A stretch of DNA of 64,000 nt from Mucilaginibacter gracilis (GCF_003633615.1 NZ_RBKU01000001.1:6076001-6140000), one strand, 5' to 3'. Positions 8,729 through 17,621 are shown, counted from the first letter of the stretch. Numbers and translations are program-made. The notes: generated from the sequence alone by a model not told the origin.

Positions 8729-10535
8729 TATATACCACTGTTTAGCTTCCATTTTTGCCGGAGTTATCCTATTACAAACGGCATGCGCACAAAACCCGCA
8801 CGCGGCCAATGCATCTATTTTAGCCGAAGAACGGTTAATAGAACAGTCAACCGTGCTGCTTAATAACGAGCAACAATTTATTCCTATCCAAAACCTCGAT
8901 CAGGGTAAAGTGGCGAGCGTGCATTTTAGCTACGCGTTTTCGGCCATGTTTGATAGTTTGCTAAACAAGTATACCAAAGTTCAGTCCTTTAACGGTAATA
9001 CATACACAGGGCAAAGCAGCCTTGCCGATCTGACTGACGAGTTAAAAATGTACAACACCATTATTGTATCATTAAGCGAAACCGAAACCAACAACAAGCC
9101 GCTGATAGATTTTATTAACAGCAACAAAAAACTAAAGAATGTTGTGTTAGTGGTATTTGGTAAGGGCACCGCCCTTGCCCCCCTGGATGCCGTTACCGCA
9201 CCCATTGTTTGGACGGAAAGGCAAACCGCATTATCTGCCAGTTATGCAGCCCAGGTAATTTTTGGCGGTATCGCGGTAACGCAAAAACTACCCAAGGGCT
9301 TTTCGGTAAAATACCGGTACGGTACTGGGTTTTTAACTGCTAAAACCCGTTTGCAATATACCGTTCCGGAGGATGCGGGCATTAACGCCAACAACCTGCT
9401 GGCTATTGACGATATAGCGCGCGAAGCCATCAGTCAGCATGCCACGCCGGGTTGTGTGGTTATGGTAGCTAAAGATGGTAAGGTAATTTTTAACAAAGCC
9501 TATGGTTACCACACCTATGATGACCTGATACCCGATAATATTACCGATATTTTTGATTTGGCGTCTATGACCAAAATATCGGCAACAACCATGACGGCCA
9601 TGAAGCTAACCGGCGACGGTAAAATGAACCTCGACTCAACCCTGGGTTATTATATTGCCAAGGCGAAGGCAACCAACAAAAGCGATATTAAGGTGCGCGA
9701 GCTTTTATTGCATGAAGCCGGATTGATACCGGATATTGCCACTTTTACCAAAATTAAACCTACCGATTATAGTGCCGATTCGTCTGCCGCTTTCCCAACC
9801 AAGGTAAACGACAACTATTTTTTAAGGAAAGACTATTTTAAGGATGTAATGTACCCCGATATGCTGAACTCGCCGGTACGCACCCGAGGCAAATACGTGT
9901 ACAGCGACCTGAGTATGTTGTTTATGAAAGAGGTTGAAGAAAACATAACGGCGGTGCCGCTTAACATTTACGTTCAGCAACAGTTTTATACGCCGCTGGG
10001 TATGCAAACGGCGGGCTTTTTGCCTTTATACCGCTTTAAAAAAGATCGCATTATCCCAACCGAAAACGACGAAAAAGACCGCCACGCATTGCTGGACGGC
10101 TACGTACACGATCCTACCGCAGCCTTGCTTGGCGGCGTTGCAGGGCACGCAGGTTTATTTGCCAACAGTAACGATGTGGCAATTTTATATCAAATGGTAC
10201 TTAACGGCGGCACTTATGGGGGCGTACAATATTTGAAACCAGAGATAGTAAAAATGTTTACCGCTAAATACTCTGATAATAGCCGCCGTGGTTTGGGTTT
10301 CGACAGGTGGGATCCAAACATTAGCCTGGGTTATCCATCAAAACTGGCCTCGCCCGAAACTTATGGGCATACAGGCTATACCGGCACCTGCGTTTGGGTT
10401 GACCCTAAAAGTAACCTGGTATATATTTTTCTTTCAAACAGGGTAAACCCCAAGGTTAGCGACAAGTTATCGCAACTAAAAATACGCGGCCGCATCCAGG
10501 ATGCTATTTACGAAGCTATTGCGAAGGGTAATTAA
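8715..10535 (+). CDS. Serine hydrolase (beta-lactamase/class C fold) with N-terminal GH3 C-terminal-type domain
   Basis: I place the start at the ATG at 8715, because it gives a clean secretion signal (cleavage near ACAQN), rather than an in-frame ATG seven codons earlier. The 606-aa product has two parts. Residues ~30-215 resemble the alpha/beta-sandwich C-terminal domain of family 3 glycosidases (QSTVLLNNEQQFIPIQ is the usual opening). Residues ~230-600 are a class C beta-lactamase/DD-peptidase domain with the nucleophile in SMTK, the YSD tyrosine motif and a late GHTG motif. Larger Bacteroidota proteins join a full GH3 enzyme to this beta-lactamase domain; here the catalytic GH3 barrel is missing. 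It probably acts on the cell wall or a peptide/ester in the periplasm. It overlaps the amidohydrolase gene by 14 bases. Confidence 0.88.
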   Translation: MRKISIYHCLASIFAGVILLQTACAQNPHAANASILAEERLIEQSTVLLNNEQQFIPIQNLDQGKVASVHFSYAFSAMFDSLLNKYTKVQSFNGNTYTGQSSLADLTDELKMYNTIIVSLSETETNNKPLIDFINSNKKLKNVVLVVFGKGTALAPLDAVTAPIVWTERQTALSASYAAQVIFGGIAVTQKLPKGFSVKYRYGTGFLTAKTRLQYTVPEDAGINANNLLAIDDIAREAISQHATPGCVVMVAKDGKVIFNKAYGYHTYDDLIPDNITDIFDLASMTKISATTMTAMKLTGDGKMNLDSTLGYYIAKAKATNKSDIKVRELLLHEAGLIPDIATFTKIKPTDYSADSSAAFPTKVNDNYFLRKDYFKDVMYPDMLNSPVRTRGKYVYSDLSMLFMKEVEENITAVPLNIYVQQQFYTPLGMQTAGFLPLYRFKKDRIIPTENDEKDRHALLDGYVHDPTAALLGGVAGHAGLFANSNDVAILYQMVLNGGTYGGVQYLKPEIVKMFTAKYSDNSRRGLGFDRWDPNISLGYPSKLASPETYGHTGYTGTCVWVDPKSNLVYIFLSNRVNPKVSDKLSQLKIRGRIQDAIYEAIAKGN

Positions 10536-10544
10536 AATTTAGAG

Positions 10545-11018
10545 ATGAAAATATTTTTGTTCTTGCTCGTTTTAAAAACCTCAATTTTATTCAATCCCTT
10601 TGACTATAAATACGAGGAAAACAAGTTCAATAAAACATTGGTTTTAAATGGTTTGAAAGGTAAATTAATAAAGAAAAAAATAAACGATTCAGAAAGATTT
10701 CAAGGCAGATATTTAGGGCGTATGAAAACAAAATCTGGTCAAGAATATGATGTCATTTCGTTTTCGTATTTATTTAATTTAAAGAACAGTCCCACAGCCG
10801 AAAGCCACATCTTTTTTTATGATAAACAACACTTATATGTTGGGAGTTACCATTTGAATTCAACAGATGAACTACCGCAGCGCATTATCCAAAATAAACT
10901 GTATTTTGAAATACCCGGTTGCAAAAACAAAATTATAATTGATTTTAGTAAAGGTATAAACCCCGCTATTAACTTAGGATGTGGTAACGAAAACAACTAT
11001 TATGAATTTCAAAAATAA
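10545..11018 (+). CDS. Small secreted or membrane-anchored protein of unknown function
   Basis: A 157-aa protein beginning with a short hydrophobic stretch (MKIFLFLLVLKTSILF) that could be a signal peptide or anchor. The remainder is lysine- and asparagine-rich, with beta-strand-like alternation and two cysteines (in IPGCKNK and LGCGNEN) that could form a disulphide outside the cytoplasm. It starts nine bases after the serine hydrolase stop, so it can be read from the same message. Its codon use is visibly more AT-rich than its neighbours (many AAA, AAT, TTA), which may mean recent gain or weak expression. I do not recognise a family. Confidence 0.6.
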   Translation: MKIFLFLLVLKTSILFNPFDYKYEENKFNKTLVLNGLKGKLIKKKINDSERFQGRYLGRMKTKSGQEYDVISFSYLFNLKNSPTAESHIFFYDKQHLYVGSYHLNSTDELPQRIIQNKLYFEIPGCKNKIIIDFSKGINPAINLGCGNENNYYEFQK

Positions 11019-11044
11019 AAGCTTCGTTTTTTTTGATAAGTCAA

Positions 11045-11073
11045 GGAGAAATTGATCTTATAGCAATTTCTCC
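11045..11073. repeat. Perfect 10-bp inverted repeat
   Basis: GGAGAAATTG at 11045-11054 pairs exactly with CAATTTCTCC at 11064-11073 across a nine-base loop. It lies 26 bases after the end of the upstream gene on the plus strand. No U-tract follows on the plus strand, so it is not a standard intrinsic terminator. It could stabilise the 3' end of the message. Confidence 0.55.
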
Positions 11074-11276
11074 GCTTCGTAACCCATTTGTCAGCGTTTT
11101 AATTTTTACATACCGTTCACATTAAATGTAAATAATGCATCTACCTTCGGCACAAATTAAAACTATGTGCGGTGCAGATGGTTTTATAGTAAACCCATCA
11201 AACTGGTGAAAATGTTTTGTGCAACGTTATTATTATACAACACCTTCTCATCACAATTTAAAAACGAAACTCACCG

Positions 11277-12416
11277 ATGAAAATTGGAATTGTATGTTAT
11301 CCTACTTTTGGCGGCAGTGGTGTTGTAGCTACCGAATTGGGTAAAGCCCTGGCCGATAATGGCCACCAGGTACATTTTGTTACCTATAACCAACCCGCCC
11401 GCCTCGATTTTTTTTCGGAAAATCTTTTTTATCACGAGGTATCTATATCCAAATATCCACTGTTTGATTATCCGCCTTATGAGCTTGCCCTGGCCAGCAA
11501 ACTGGTTGATGTGGTACGGTTTGAAAACCTGGATATTTTGCATGTACACTATGCCATTCCGCATGCTTCGGCGGCATTTATGGCTAAACAGATATTACTT
11601 ACTTACGGTATTCATATACCGGTGGTTACCACACTGCACGGCACCGATATTACGCTGGTTGGTAAAGATCGTACCTATAAACCGGTAGTTACCTTTTCCA
11701 TCAATAAATCCGACGGAGTAACCGCCGTTTCGCAGGATTTAAAGGACGACACCTTAAAGTTTTTTGAGATAGAAAACGAAATAAGGGTAATACCAAACTT
11801 TATTGATTTAAAGCGCTTTAGCATGAAAGCTAAAGATCACTTTAAAAAAGCTATAGCACCCGCAGGCGAAAAAATATTGATCCATACATCCAACTTCCGT
11901 AAAGTTAAGCGCACGCAGGATGTTATCCGGATATTTGCCATTGTAAACAAAACCATACCGTCTAAATTGTTGATGGTTGGCGATGGGCCCGAACGATCAG
12001 AATGCGAACAGCTTTGCCGCGATTTGCATGTTACCGATAACGTTCGTTTTTTAGGAAAACAGGAAGCAATTGAAGAAATACTTTCAGTGTCCGATCTGTT
12101 TATGATGCCATCACAATCAGAAAGCTTTGGCCTGGCCGCGTTGGAAGCCATGGCTTGCCGTGTACCCGTAATTAGCTCTAATGCAGGTGGCTTGCCCGAA
12201 CTGAATATTGAAGGCGTAACGGGCTTTATGTGCGAGCCGGGAGATATTGACGGCATGGCCGAAAAAGCCATCTATATTTTAGAAAACGACGAGCGGCTTG
12301 ATACCTTTAAAAACAACTCGCTTGCACGGGCAAAAGAGTTTGATTTAAGCCTGATACTACCTGTTTACGAAAGCTATTACCAGGAAGTAATTGCGCGCAG
12401 CAAGGCCATCGCATAA
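11277..12416 (+). CDS. bshA: N-acetyl-alpha-D-glucosaminyl L-malate synthase BshA
   Basis: GT-B fold, family 4 glycosyltransferase that joins UDP-GlcNAc to L-malate, the first step of bacillithiol synthesis in the cytoplasm. The diagnostic N-terminus (CYPTFGGSGVVATELG), the HVHYAIPHA segment, the TLHGTDITLVG loop and the C-terminal SESFGLAALEAMA nucleotide-sugar motif are all present. At 379 aa it has the usual length. Bacillithiol is the main low-molecular-weight thiol known from Bacillota and many Bacteroidota, so this gene implies a BSH-based redox system here; bshB and bshC are not in the window. A P-loop protein gene follows after 15 bases. Confidence 0.96.
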   Translation: MKIGIVCYPTFGGSGVVATELGKALADNGHQVHFVTYNQPARLDFFSENLFYHEVSISKYPLFDYPPYELALASKLVDVVRFENLDILHVHYAIPHASAAFMAKQILLTYGIHIPVVTTLHGTDITLVGKDRTYKPVVTFSINKSDGVTAVSQDLKDDTLKFFEIENEIRVIPNFIDLKRFSMKAKDHFKKAIAPAGEKILIHTSNFRKVKRTQDVIRIFAIVNKTIPSKLLMVGDGPERSECEQLCRDLHVTDNVRFLGKQEAIEEILSVSDLFMMPSQSESFGLAALEAMACRVPVISSNAGGLPELNIEGVTGFMCEPGDIDGMAEKAIYILENDERLDTFKNNSLARAKEFDLSLILPVYESYYQEVIARSKAIA

Positions 12417-12431
12417 AAGCTTACTAAAAAA

Positions 12432-12992
12432 ATGAAGATCCATATTTTTGGTGCTTCGGGCTCGGGGGTAACAACCTTGGGGTTGGCATTGGCCGAAAAA
12501 ACAGGTTACCCTTATTTTGATGCCGACCAATTTTTTTGGGAAAAGAGCAACCCGCCATTCACCATACGCCGGGATGCCGAAGAAAGAAACGCGCTTTTAC
12601 ATCAGCAACTCGCGGAAAATGAAAATTGGATATTAGGTGGCTCCATAGTGCAATGGGGCGATAGCTTTCCGCCACTTTTTGATCTTACTGTATTTTTGCT
12701 AATCCCGCACGATGTTCGCATAGCCCGTTTAAAGCAGCGCGAATTTGAACGTTACGGCGATATTATTTTCACCGATGAGTTAAGAAACAAACAATACCAG
12801 GATTTTATTATCTGGGCATCCGGCTACGACGATAATACTACCATAAGCCCGGGTGGGCGTGGCATGGGGCGCACGTTGCAGGTACACCGTGAGTGGATTA
12901 AAAAATTAAATAATGGTTTTTTAGAAATATCCGGCGATACCACAGTTAAACAAAGGCTCGATTTTATACTAAACTCCATCAAACATTTTTAA
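12432..12992 (+). CDS. P-loop nucleotide kinase-like protein with altered Walker A
   Basis: A 186-aa protein shaped like adenylate or shikimate kinase. It opens with the P-loop GASGSGVTT (7-15), then has a DADQFFW acidic motif at about residue 35 and helical lid-like segments. The Walker A lysine that normally precedes the Thr is valine (V13), so classical ATP phosphoryl transfer is doubtful unless another residue substitutes. Related proteins in other bacteria also carry GASGSGTTT or GVTT variants, so this seems a family property (recalled, not checked). It lies 15 bases after bshA and is probably co-transcribed, but no direct link to bacillithiol is known to me. Confidence 0.75.
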   Translation: MKIHIFGASGSGVTTLGLALAEKTGYPYFDADQFFWEKSNPPFTIRRDAEERNALLHQQLAENENWILGGSIVQWGDSFPPLFDLTVFLLIPHDVRIARLKQREFERYGDIIFTDELRNKQYQDFIIWASGYDDNTTISPGGRGMGRTLQVHREWIKKLNNGFLEISGDTTVKQRLDFILNSIKHF

Positions 12993-13066
12993 GTTTAAAA
13001 GGATTATATCATTTTTGGCAGGGTTTGTGCTTATGTTAAGGCAAACTTTAAAACAATTATTTTTTT

Positions 13067-13543
13067 ATGAAACGTATTATTCAAATCAGCGTTAATTTTT
13101 TAGCAGTAATTATATTGGTAACCGGCTGTACGGTGGTTAACAAAACCGCCGGGGTAGACCGCAGTAAATTTGTAGGCACCTGGACAATTACCTCCGTTAC
13201 TTACGAAGGTATTTTAGGCAATGCAGTATCTAAAGTGTTCGACCAGGCTTCGCCAAATGCTTTTGTTGGTAGCACATGGCAATTAACAAACAGTGGCAAT
13301 GCGGTATATACTTTAACGGACGGAACAGCGCAAAGCATTTATTGGTCGTACTACAATCCGGGTGCAGGCGAGCAGTCTATGTTCCAATTCAAAAAAGTAT
13401 ACCAGGGCGATAAGGTGAAAAACATCGACAGTGGCTACCGCCTTGTTATAGCTAATATTGATAACTCAAGCATGACGCTAAAAGTACCCGTAAACGCCGA
13501 CGGCAGGGCCGCCTATGTAGTTTACTCGTTTATTAAAAAGTAA
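13067..13543 (+). CDS. Lipocalin-like lipoprotein
   Basis: A 158-aa lipoprotein: N-terminal signal peptide with lipobox LVTGC (cysteine at about residue 21) followed by a compact domain. That domain opens with VGTWTITSVTYEG, the G-x-W signature of lipocalin-like beta barrels in Bacteroidota. The rest alternates strands and turns and has no obvious catalytic residues. It may bind a small hydrophobic ligand in the periplasm or at the outer membrane. A 74-base gap separates it from the P-loop gene, and the next gene is convergent. Confidence 0.72.
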   Translation: MKRIIQISVNFLAVIILVTGCTVVNKTAGVDRSKFVGTWTITSVTYEGILGNAVSKVFDQASPNAFVGSTWQLTNSGNAVYTLTDGTAQSIYWSYYNPGAGEQSMFQFKKVYQGDKVKNIDSGYRLVIANIDNSSMTLKVPVNADGRAAYVVYSFIKK

Positions 13544-13598
13544 GCGAGTTTATATCCACATCTCATTAAAAGGCACGGAACATTAAACTATTTATTAG

Positions 13599-14255
13599 CT
13601 AAAACCTTTTAAATGGTTTAATTTTCCGCGCCTTTAATTCTTTATACAGCTCAATTACATACAAGGCATCATAAATAAAAATGGCCACAAACAGCAATTG
13701 CATTAATGCCGAGTGACTATAGGTTTTTGTTTGTGTATAAAATGCAATTGAGGCTAATAAAGTACCAAGGCACTTAAACAAGGCTATATACATGCTTTGG
13801 CCCCCAACTGATTTGCGTTCGCGAAGCATGGCAATAAACAATACCGACATCATTAAATTTTGCCCAAAGGCCGCATAAGCACCATATTGGTCTTTAAGGG
13901 CGCTGCTTAAAAATACAATGAGCAAACAGGTTATGCTAAAACCCAGCAAAAACTGAGCGTAAAACGCCCACGTGCGGCGTACCCGTGCTATAACCGGCCC
14001 AAAACGCAAATATTGCAGCAATATCAATACATCAAAACCAAACCATATTCGGTCCACAATTAATTGCGGCGCCGAGTGCGGCAACACAAAAGAGTAAATA
14101 GTTTCCCAGGCTAAATTGGCAAACAGAGCCGCGGCAGGCATGCCGTAACTCATATCAAACATGCCGCGTCTGATGATAAGTAAATAGGTTATCGTCCAGC
14201 ATACACCCGAGCCTATCATTATTTGATCAAAAACCGTCATATCTAAAATATGCAT
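13599..14255 (-). CDS. Membrane terpene cyclase of the Pyr4/PaxB/DmtA1 type (predicted)
   Basis: A 218-aa protein with about seven hydrophobic segments and almost no soluble part. The segment SYGMPAAALFANLAWETIYS (36-55) with E51 and the following DRIWFGFDVLI with D75 match the two acidic positions conserved in fungal meroterpenoid cyclases (Pyr4, PaxB) and the bacterial cyclase DmtA1. A late GQSMYIALFKCLGTLLAS stretch also fits that family. Such enzymes protonate or cyclise prenyl chains within the membrane. There is no prenyltransferase or P450 beside it: the neighbours are a lipocalin-like gene (convergent) and osmC. The substrate is unknown. The family call is from recalled motifs and needs a profile search. 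Confidence 0.7.
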   Translation of the reverse strand: MHILDMTVFDQIMIGSGVCWTITYLLIIRRGMFDMSYGMPAAALFANLAWETIYSFVLPHSAPQLIVDRIWFGFDVLILLQYLRFGPVIARVRRTWAFYAQFLLGFSITCLLIVFLSSALKDQYGAYAAFGQNLMMSVLFIAMLRERKSVGGQSMYIALFKCLGTLLASIAFYTQTKTYSHSALMQLLFVAIFIYDALYVIELYKELKARKIKPFKRF

Positions 14256-14318
14256 GAAATGTACAAAATAAGTATGTCATTTTCAATGTAAAAACGCAGT
14301 GTTTTAAATACATACAAA

Positions 14319-14352
14319 CAAAAAAGGGCGAACCACTCATCATGGTACACCC
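14319..14352 (-). terminator. Intrinsic terminator after the OsmC gene
   Basis: On the minus strand GGGTGTACCA (from 14352) pairs with TGGTTCGCCC across a seven-base loop, with one mismatch and a G-U pair. It is followed by six U (14320-14325). It lies about 25 bases beyond the OsmC stop codon. Confidence 0.8.
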
Positions 14353-14376
14353 TAGGTATTCAATATTAATTACTAA

Positions 14377-14799
14377 TTAACCTGCGTAAGTTGCAGTTAA
14401 AGTTATAGGCACGTTTAATGCTTTCGAGATAATGCAATTTGCTTTTGCACCTTCGGCAATTTCTTGAAATTTGGCGTTATCAATACCCTCAATTGCCGAT
14501 GCAGTTAGTTCTAAATGGATACCGGTTATTGATAATGCAGCCATATCCAAATCAAGCACCGCTTGTGTATCCAGGTCGTTAGGTGTAAAACCAGCCTGGG
14601 TTAAAGCAGCGCCAACGGCCATAGTAAAACAGCCTGCATGTGCAGCAGCAATTAACTCTTCGGGGTTTGTGCCAACGCCGTCGGCAAAGCGTGTTTTAAA
14701 AGAAAACTGAGTATCATTCAATACAGTGCTTTGGGTAGAAATTTTGCCAGATCCGGCTTGTAAGGTGCCATTCCAGTGTGCTTTTGCGGTACGTTTCAT
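14377..14799 (-). CDS. OsmC/Ohr family peroxiredoxin-like protein
   Basis: A 140-aa OsmC-fold protein that reduces organic hydroperoxides using two cysteines. Both are present: C57 in AAAHAGCFTMA and C122 in AKANCIISKAL, with the expected surrounding glycine and serine residues. The length matches the OsmC rather than the Ohr subgroup. The reductant would be a cellular thiol or lipoyl system. It is transcribed alone, with its own terminator downstream and a flavin oxidoreductase gene 59 bases upstream on the same strand. Both are typical of peroxide or electrophile defence, so a common stress function is plausible. Confidence 0.93.
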   Translation of the reverse strand: MKRTAKAHWNGTLQAGSGKISTQSTVLNDTQFSFKTRFADGVGTNPEELIAAAHAGCFTMAVGAALTQAGFTPNDLDTQAVLDLDMAALSITGIHLELTASAIEGIDNAKFQEIAEGAKANCIISKALNVPITLTATYAG

Positions 14800-14858
14800 T
14801 TTTATTTTTTTAGTTTATGATGATAGGATGAAATTACTTATTTCATTTCAATTAAATG

Positions 14859-15923
14859 TTACCATTTTGCTCTTTCGTACTGCAATGGCCACTTTATATC
14901 GTGGCCCAATACATGTGCGGCGCGTAAAGCAAAATGCGGGTCGCGTAGATGTTCGCGGGCCAGCAAAACTAAATCGGCCTGCCCGGTTTGTATAATTTCA
15001 TCGGCTTGTTGGGGCGTAGTAATCATACCAACAGCGGCAGTTAAAATATCGGTTTCTTTTTTTACCACCTCTGCAAATTGCACCTGGTAGCCAGGGCCAA
15101 CGGGTATTGCAGCTTTAGGTACATTACCACCGGTTGAGCAGTCAATCAAATCAACTCCTTTTTCTTTTAATATGGCCGCTAACTTTACCGAATCTTCGGC
15201 CGTCCAGCCGTCAGGTGTCCAGTCGGTAGCCGAAATACGTACAAATAACGGATATTCGGCAATCCAGGCTCCTCTTACAGTATCGATAATTTCTAATAGC
15301 AAGCGTATGCGGTTTTCAAACGAGCCGCCATATTCATCGGTACGCTGGTTACTCAAAGGTGATAAAAACTCGTGTATCAAATACCCGTGCGCACCATGTA
15401 ATTCAATCACTTTAAAACCTGCTTTAATAGCACGGTAGGTAGCCGCCTTAAAATCGGCAATTACTTTGGCAATACCTTCCTTATCAAGTTCAAGCGGCTT
15501 CTCTACGTCATGTCCAAAAGCTACGCCGCTTGCACCTACCGTTTGCCAGCCGCCGCCTAATACCGGTATTTGTTTGCCACCGCTCCAGGGTTCGGTATGG
15601 CTGGCTTTACGGCCAGCATGGCCCAACTGTATACCCGCTACCGCACCTTGTTGGTTAATAAAGGTGGTTATACGTTCCAGCATGGCAATATGCTCATCTT
15701 TCCATATGCCCAAATCGGCGGGTGATATTCTGCCTTCGGGCGATACCGCCGTGGCTTCGGTTATTATTAAAGCGGCACCTCCTACGGCCATAGCACCTAA
15801 ATGCACCAGGTGCCAATCATTGGCAAAACCGTCGGTACTTGAATATTCGCACATGGGCGATACCGCTATGCGGTTTCGGAGTTGAACGCCGCGAATGGTT
15901 AGCGGACTAAAAAGATGAGGCAT
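14859..15923 (-). CDS. NADH:flavin oxidoreductase, Old Yellow Enzyme family (YqjM-like)
   Basis: FMN-dependent TIM-barrel ene-reductase, 354 aa. The YqjM-class N-terminus is present, with the redox-tuning cysteine C25 in VSPMCEYSS. QLGHAGRKAS, the HGAHGYLIHEFLSP substrate-binding histidines and the C-terminal arginine-containing segment LLAREHLRDPHFA are also visible. Enzymes of this class reduce the C=C bond of enones and other electrophiles with NAD(P)H. It is placed directly upstream of osmC on the same strand (59 bases), a likely stress-response pair. Confidence 0.95.
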   Translation of the reverse strand: MPHLFSPLTIRGVQLRNRIAVSPMCEYSSTDGFANDWHLVHLGAMAVGGAALIITEATAVSPEGRISPADLGIWKDEHIAMLERITTFINQQGAVAGIQLGHAGRKASHTEPWSGGKQIPVLGGGWQTVGASGVAFGHDVEKPLELDKEGIAKVIADFKAATYRAIKAGFKVIELHGAHGYLIHEFLSPLSNQRTDEYGGSFENRIRLLLEIIDTVRGAWIAEYPLFVRISATDWTPDGWTAEDSVKLAAILKEKGVDLIDCSTGGNVPKAAIPVGPGYQVQFAEVVKKETDILTAAVGMITTPQQADEIIQTGQADLVLLAREHLRDPHFALRAAHVLGHDIKWPLQYERAKW

Positions 15924-16094
15924 ATTTTGCTATTTTTTTTGATGCTTGCAAATACAATTCAATTTTAACACAAATTTTATTGCCATGGTTTTAAACATCT
16001 CAATAAATACTTTAGCATGACCAAAGCATCCAATTATGTCAATTAATTAACCTATTTTAGAAATTTAAATATTAAACGATACGCTTAAAAATCT

Positions 16095-17087
16095 ATGTAT
16101 TCGTCGCCAAATTTTAACGGTAAAGTTTTTGTAAACCCTATCCCTACCAAAACCGGTGGCGATGGCAATACCATGCAATTACTTGCCGAAGCTATAAAAA
16201 AACATCCTAATACTAAACCCGCTAAAACGCCCGGCCCCTTTGCTGTTGATTATAGCAAACTAAACAACCTGCCTACTAGCACGCTTCGTATCACGTGGCT
16301 TGGTCATTCATCGCTAATTATAGAAATTGATGGCAAACGTTTTTTAACCGACCCGGTTTGGCGCAATGCATCGCCCATACAATATTTAGGGCCGCAGCGG
16401 TTTTTCCCTTCACCCATACCGTTGGATCAATTGCCGCACCTGGATGGTATCATTATTTCGCACGACCATTACGATCATCTTGATGATGCAACAGTTGTAC
16501 AGTTATCCAAAAAAGGTACACCGTTTTATACCTCGTTAGGAGTTGGCCCCATACTTGAAAAATGGGGAATACCTAAGCAGCAAATAACCGAGTTTGACTG
16601 GTGGCAGCAACTTGATTTGGGCAACGGATTTAAAATAACAGCCGCTCCGTCACGCCATTTTTCGGGCAGGAGTATTTTTAACCGCAACCAAACTTTGTGG
16701 GCCTCGTATGCAATTAAAGGCCCCGTTCATAACGTATATTACGGTGCCGATTCGGGCATACACCCGCTGTTTAAAGAGATTGGCGAAAAACTTGGCCCCT
16801 TTGATATCGCCATGCTTGAAGTAGGTGCCTATAACGATTTATGGAAAGATATACACATGGGGCCCGATAACGCTACCGATGCGCAATTGGCATTAAATGC
16901 TACACTGATGATGCCTATACATTGGGGAACCTTTAATTTGGCCTTCCATACCTGGACATACCCTGCCGAGCGGGTTATTGAATGCGCAAACCAAAAAAAT
17001 ATTGACCTTATATTACCCGCCCCCGGCGAAACCTATACTTATAATGCCAAAGGGTATGTTAATAAATGGTGGGAAGCTTTTATGTAA
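16095..17087 (+). CDS. MBL-fold metallohydrolase, NAPE-PLD-like
   Basis: A 330-aa metallo-beta-lactamase-fold enzyme. It has ITWLGHSSLIIEIDG, then the dinuclear metal signature HDHYDHLD (H123, D124, H125, D127, H128), a YYGADSG aspartate, and the final PIHWGTFNLA histidine. These are the residues of the N-acyl-phosphatidylethanolamine phospholipase D-like/UlaG-like group. No signal peptide is visible, so it is likely cytoplasmic. A second member (26389-27471) lies 9 kb away with the same metal motif but a lipoprotein-type N-terminus. Substrate unknown; bacterial relatives are mostly annotated only by fold. Confidence 0.9.
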   Translation: MYSSPNFNGKVFVNPIPTKTGGDGNTMQLLAEAIKKHPNTKPAKTPGPFAVDYSKLNNLPTSTLRITWLGHSSLIIEIDGKRFLTDPVWRNASPIQYLGPQRFFPSPIPLDQLPHLDGIIISHDHYDHLDDATVVQLSKKGTPFYTSLGVGPILEKWGIPKQQITEFDWWQQLDLGNGFKITAAPSRHFSGRSIFNRNQTLWASYAIKGPVHNVYYGADSGIHPLFKEIGEKLGPFDIAMLEVGAYNDLWKDIHMGPDNATDAQLALNATLMMPIHWGTFNLAFHTWTYPAERVIECANQKNIDLILPAPGETYTYNAKGYVNKWWEAFM

Positions 17088-17095
17088 TTAACTTG

Positions 17096-17404
17096 CTAAA
17101 CGGCTATCTCCCTGTCAATACGGGGGTCATCGGGTAATATCTCCATTTCGGGGAAACCCATATAGTTAGCATACCACCTTATGGCGGCTATCATATCCAG
17201 CGCATCGTCGGCCTGTATGTTAACGGTTTCAAATACCATTAAGCTACCGTTAATATAGCCGTATAGCTGTATTTCGTTAACCTCTTGTGTGTATGGCGTG
17301 TCTATAAGGCAAAAAACCTTTATCCGTAATTCAGTATTCCGGGAGTAAATAATATCCGGGCATTGGTCTAAACCTGTTAATAAAAGATAAACCTCATTGC
17401 TCAT
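17096..17404 (-). CDS. Conserved small protein of unknown function
   Basis: A 102-aa soluble, acidic protein without signal peptide or membrane segment. It has the look of a small alpha/beta protein (strand-rich first half, then an amphipathic helix, DDALDMIAAIRWYANYMGF). It converges on the metallohydrolase gene with eight bases between the stops. I recognise no family. Codon usage fits the neighbours, which supports it being real. Confidence 0.55.
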   Translation of the reverse strand: MSNEVYLLLTGLDQCPDIIYSRNTELRIKVFCLIDTPYTQEVNEIQLYGYINGSLMVFETVNIQADDALDMIAAIRWYANYMGFPEMEILPDDPRIDREIAV

Positions 17405-17621
17405 GTTTAATTAACATTGCATTAACCATATAGTTTAAAATAATTATCAAAATTTCAAGTTCTGCTTGTTAATTACAGCCCCCGCCCGCCTTATTTTGTA
17501 TCAGTTAAAATATTGTTCAATTAAAACAATATGTAAATTTTAACCTTTTATTAGGATGAAACCCTAATAAAAAAACACAGGCTTTATATTGTTGTTATAA
17601 CACCACATTAAAAAATTGAAA

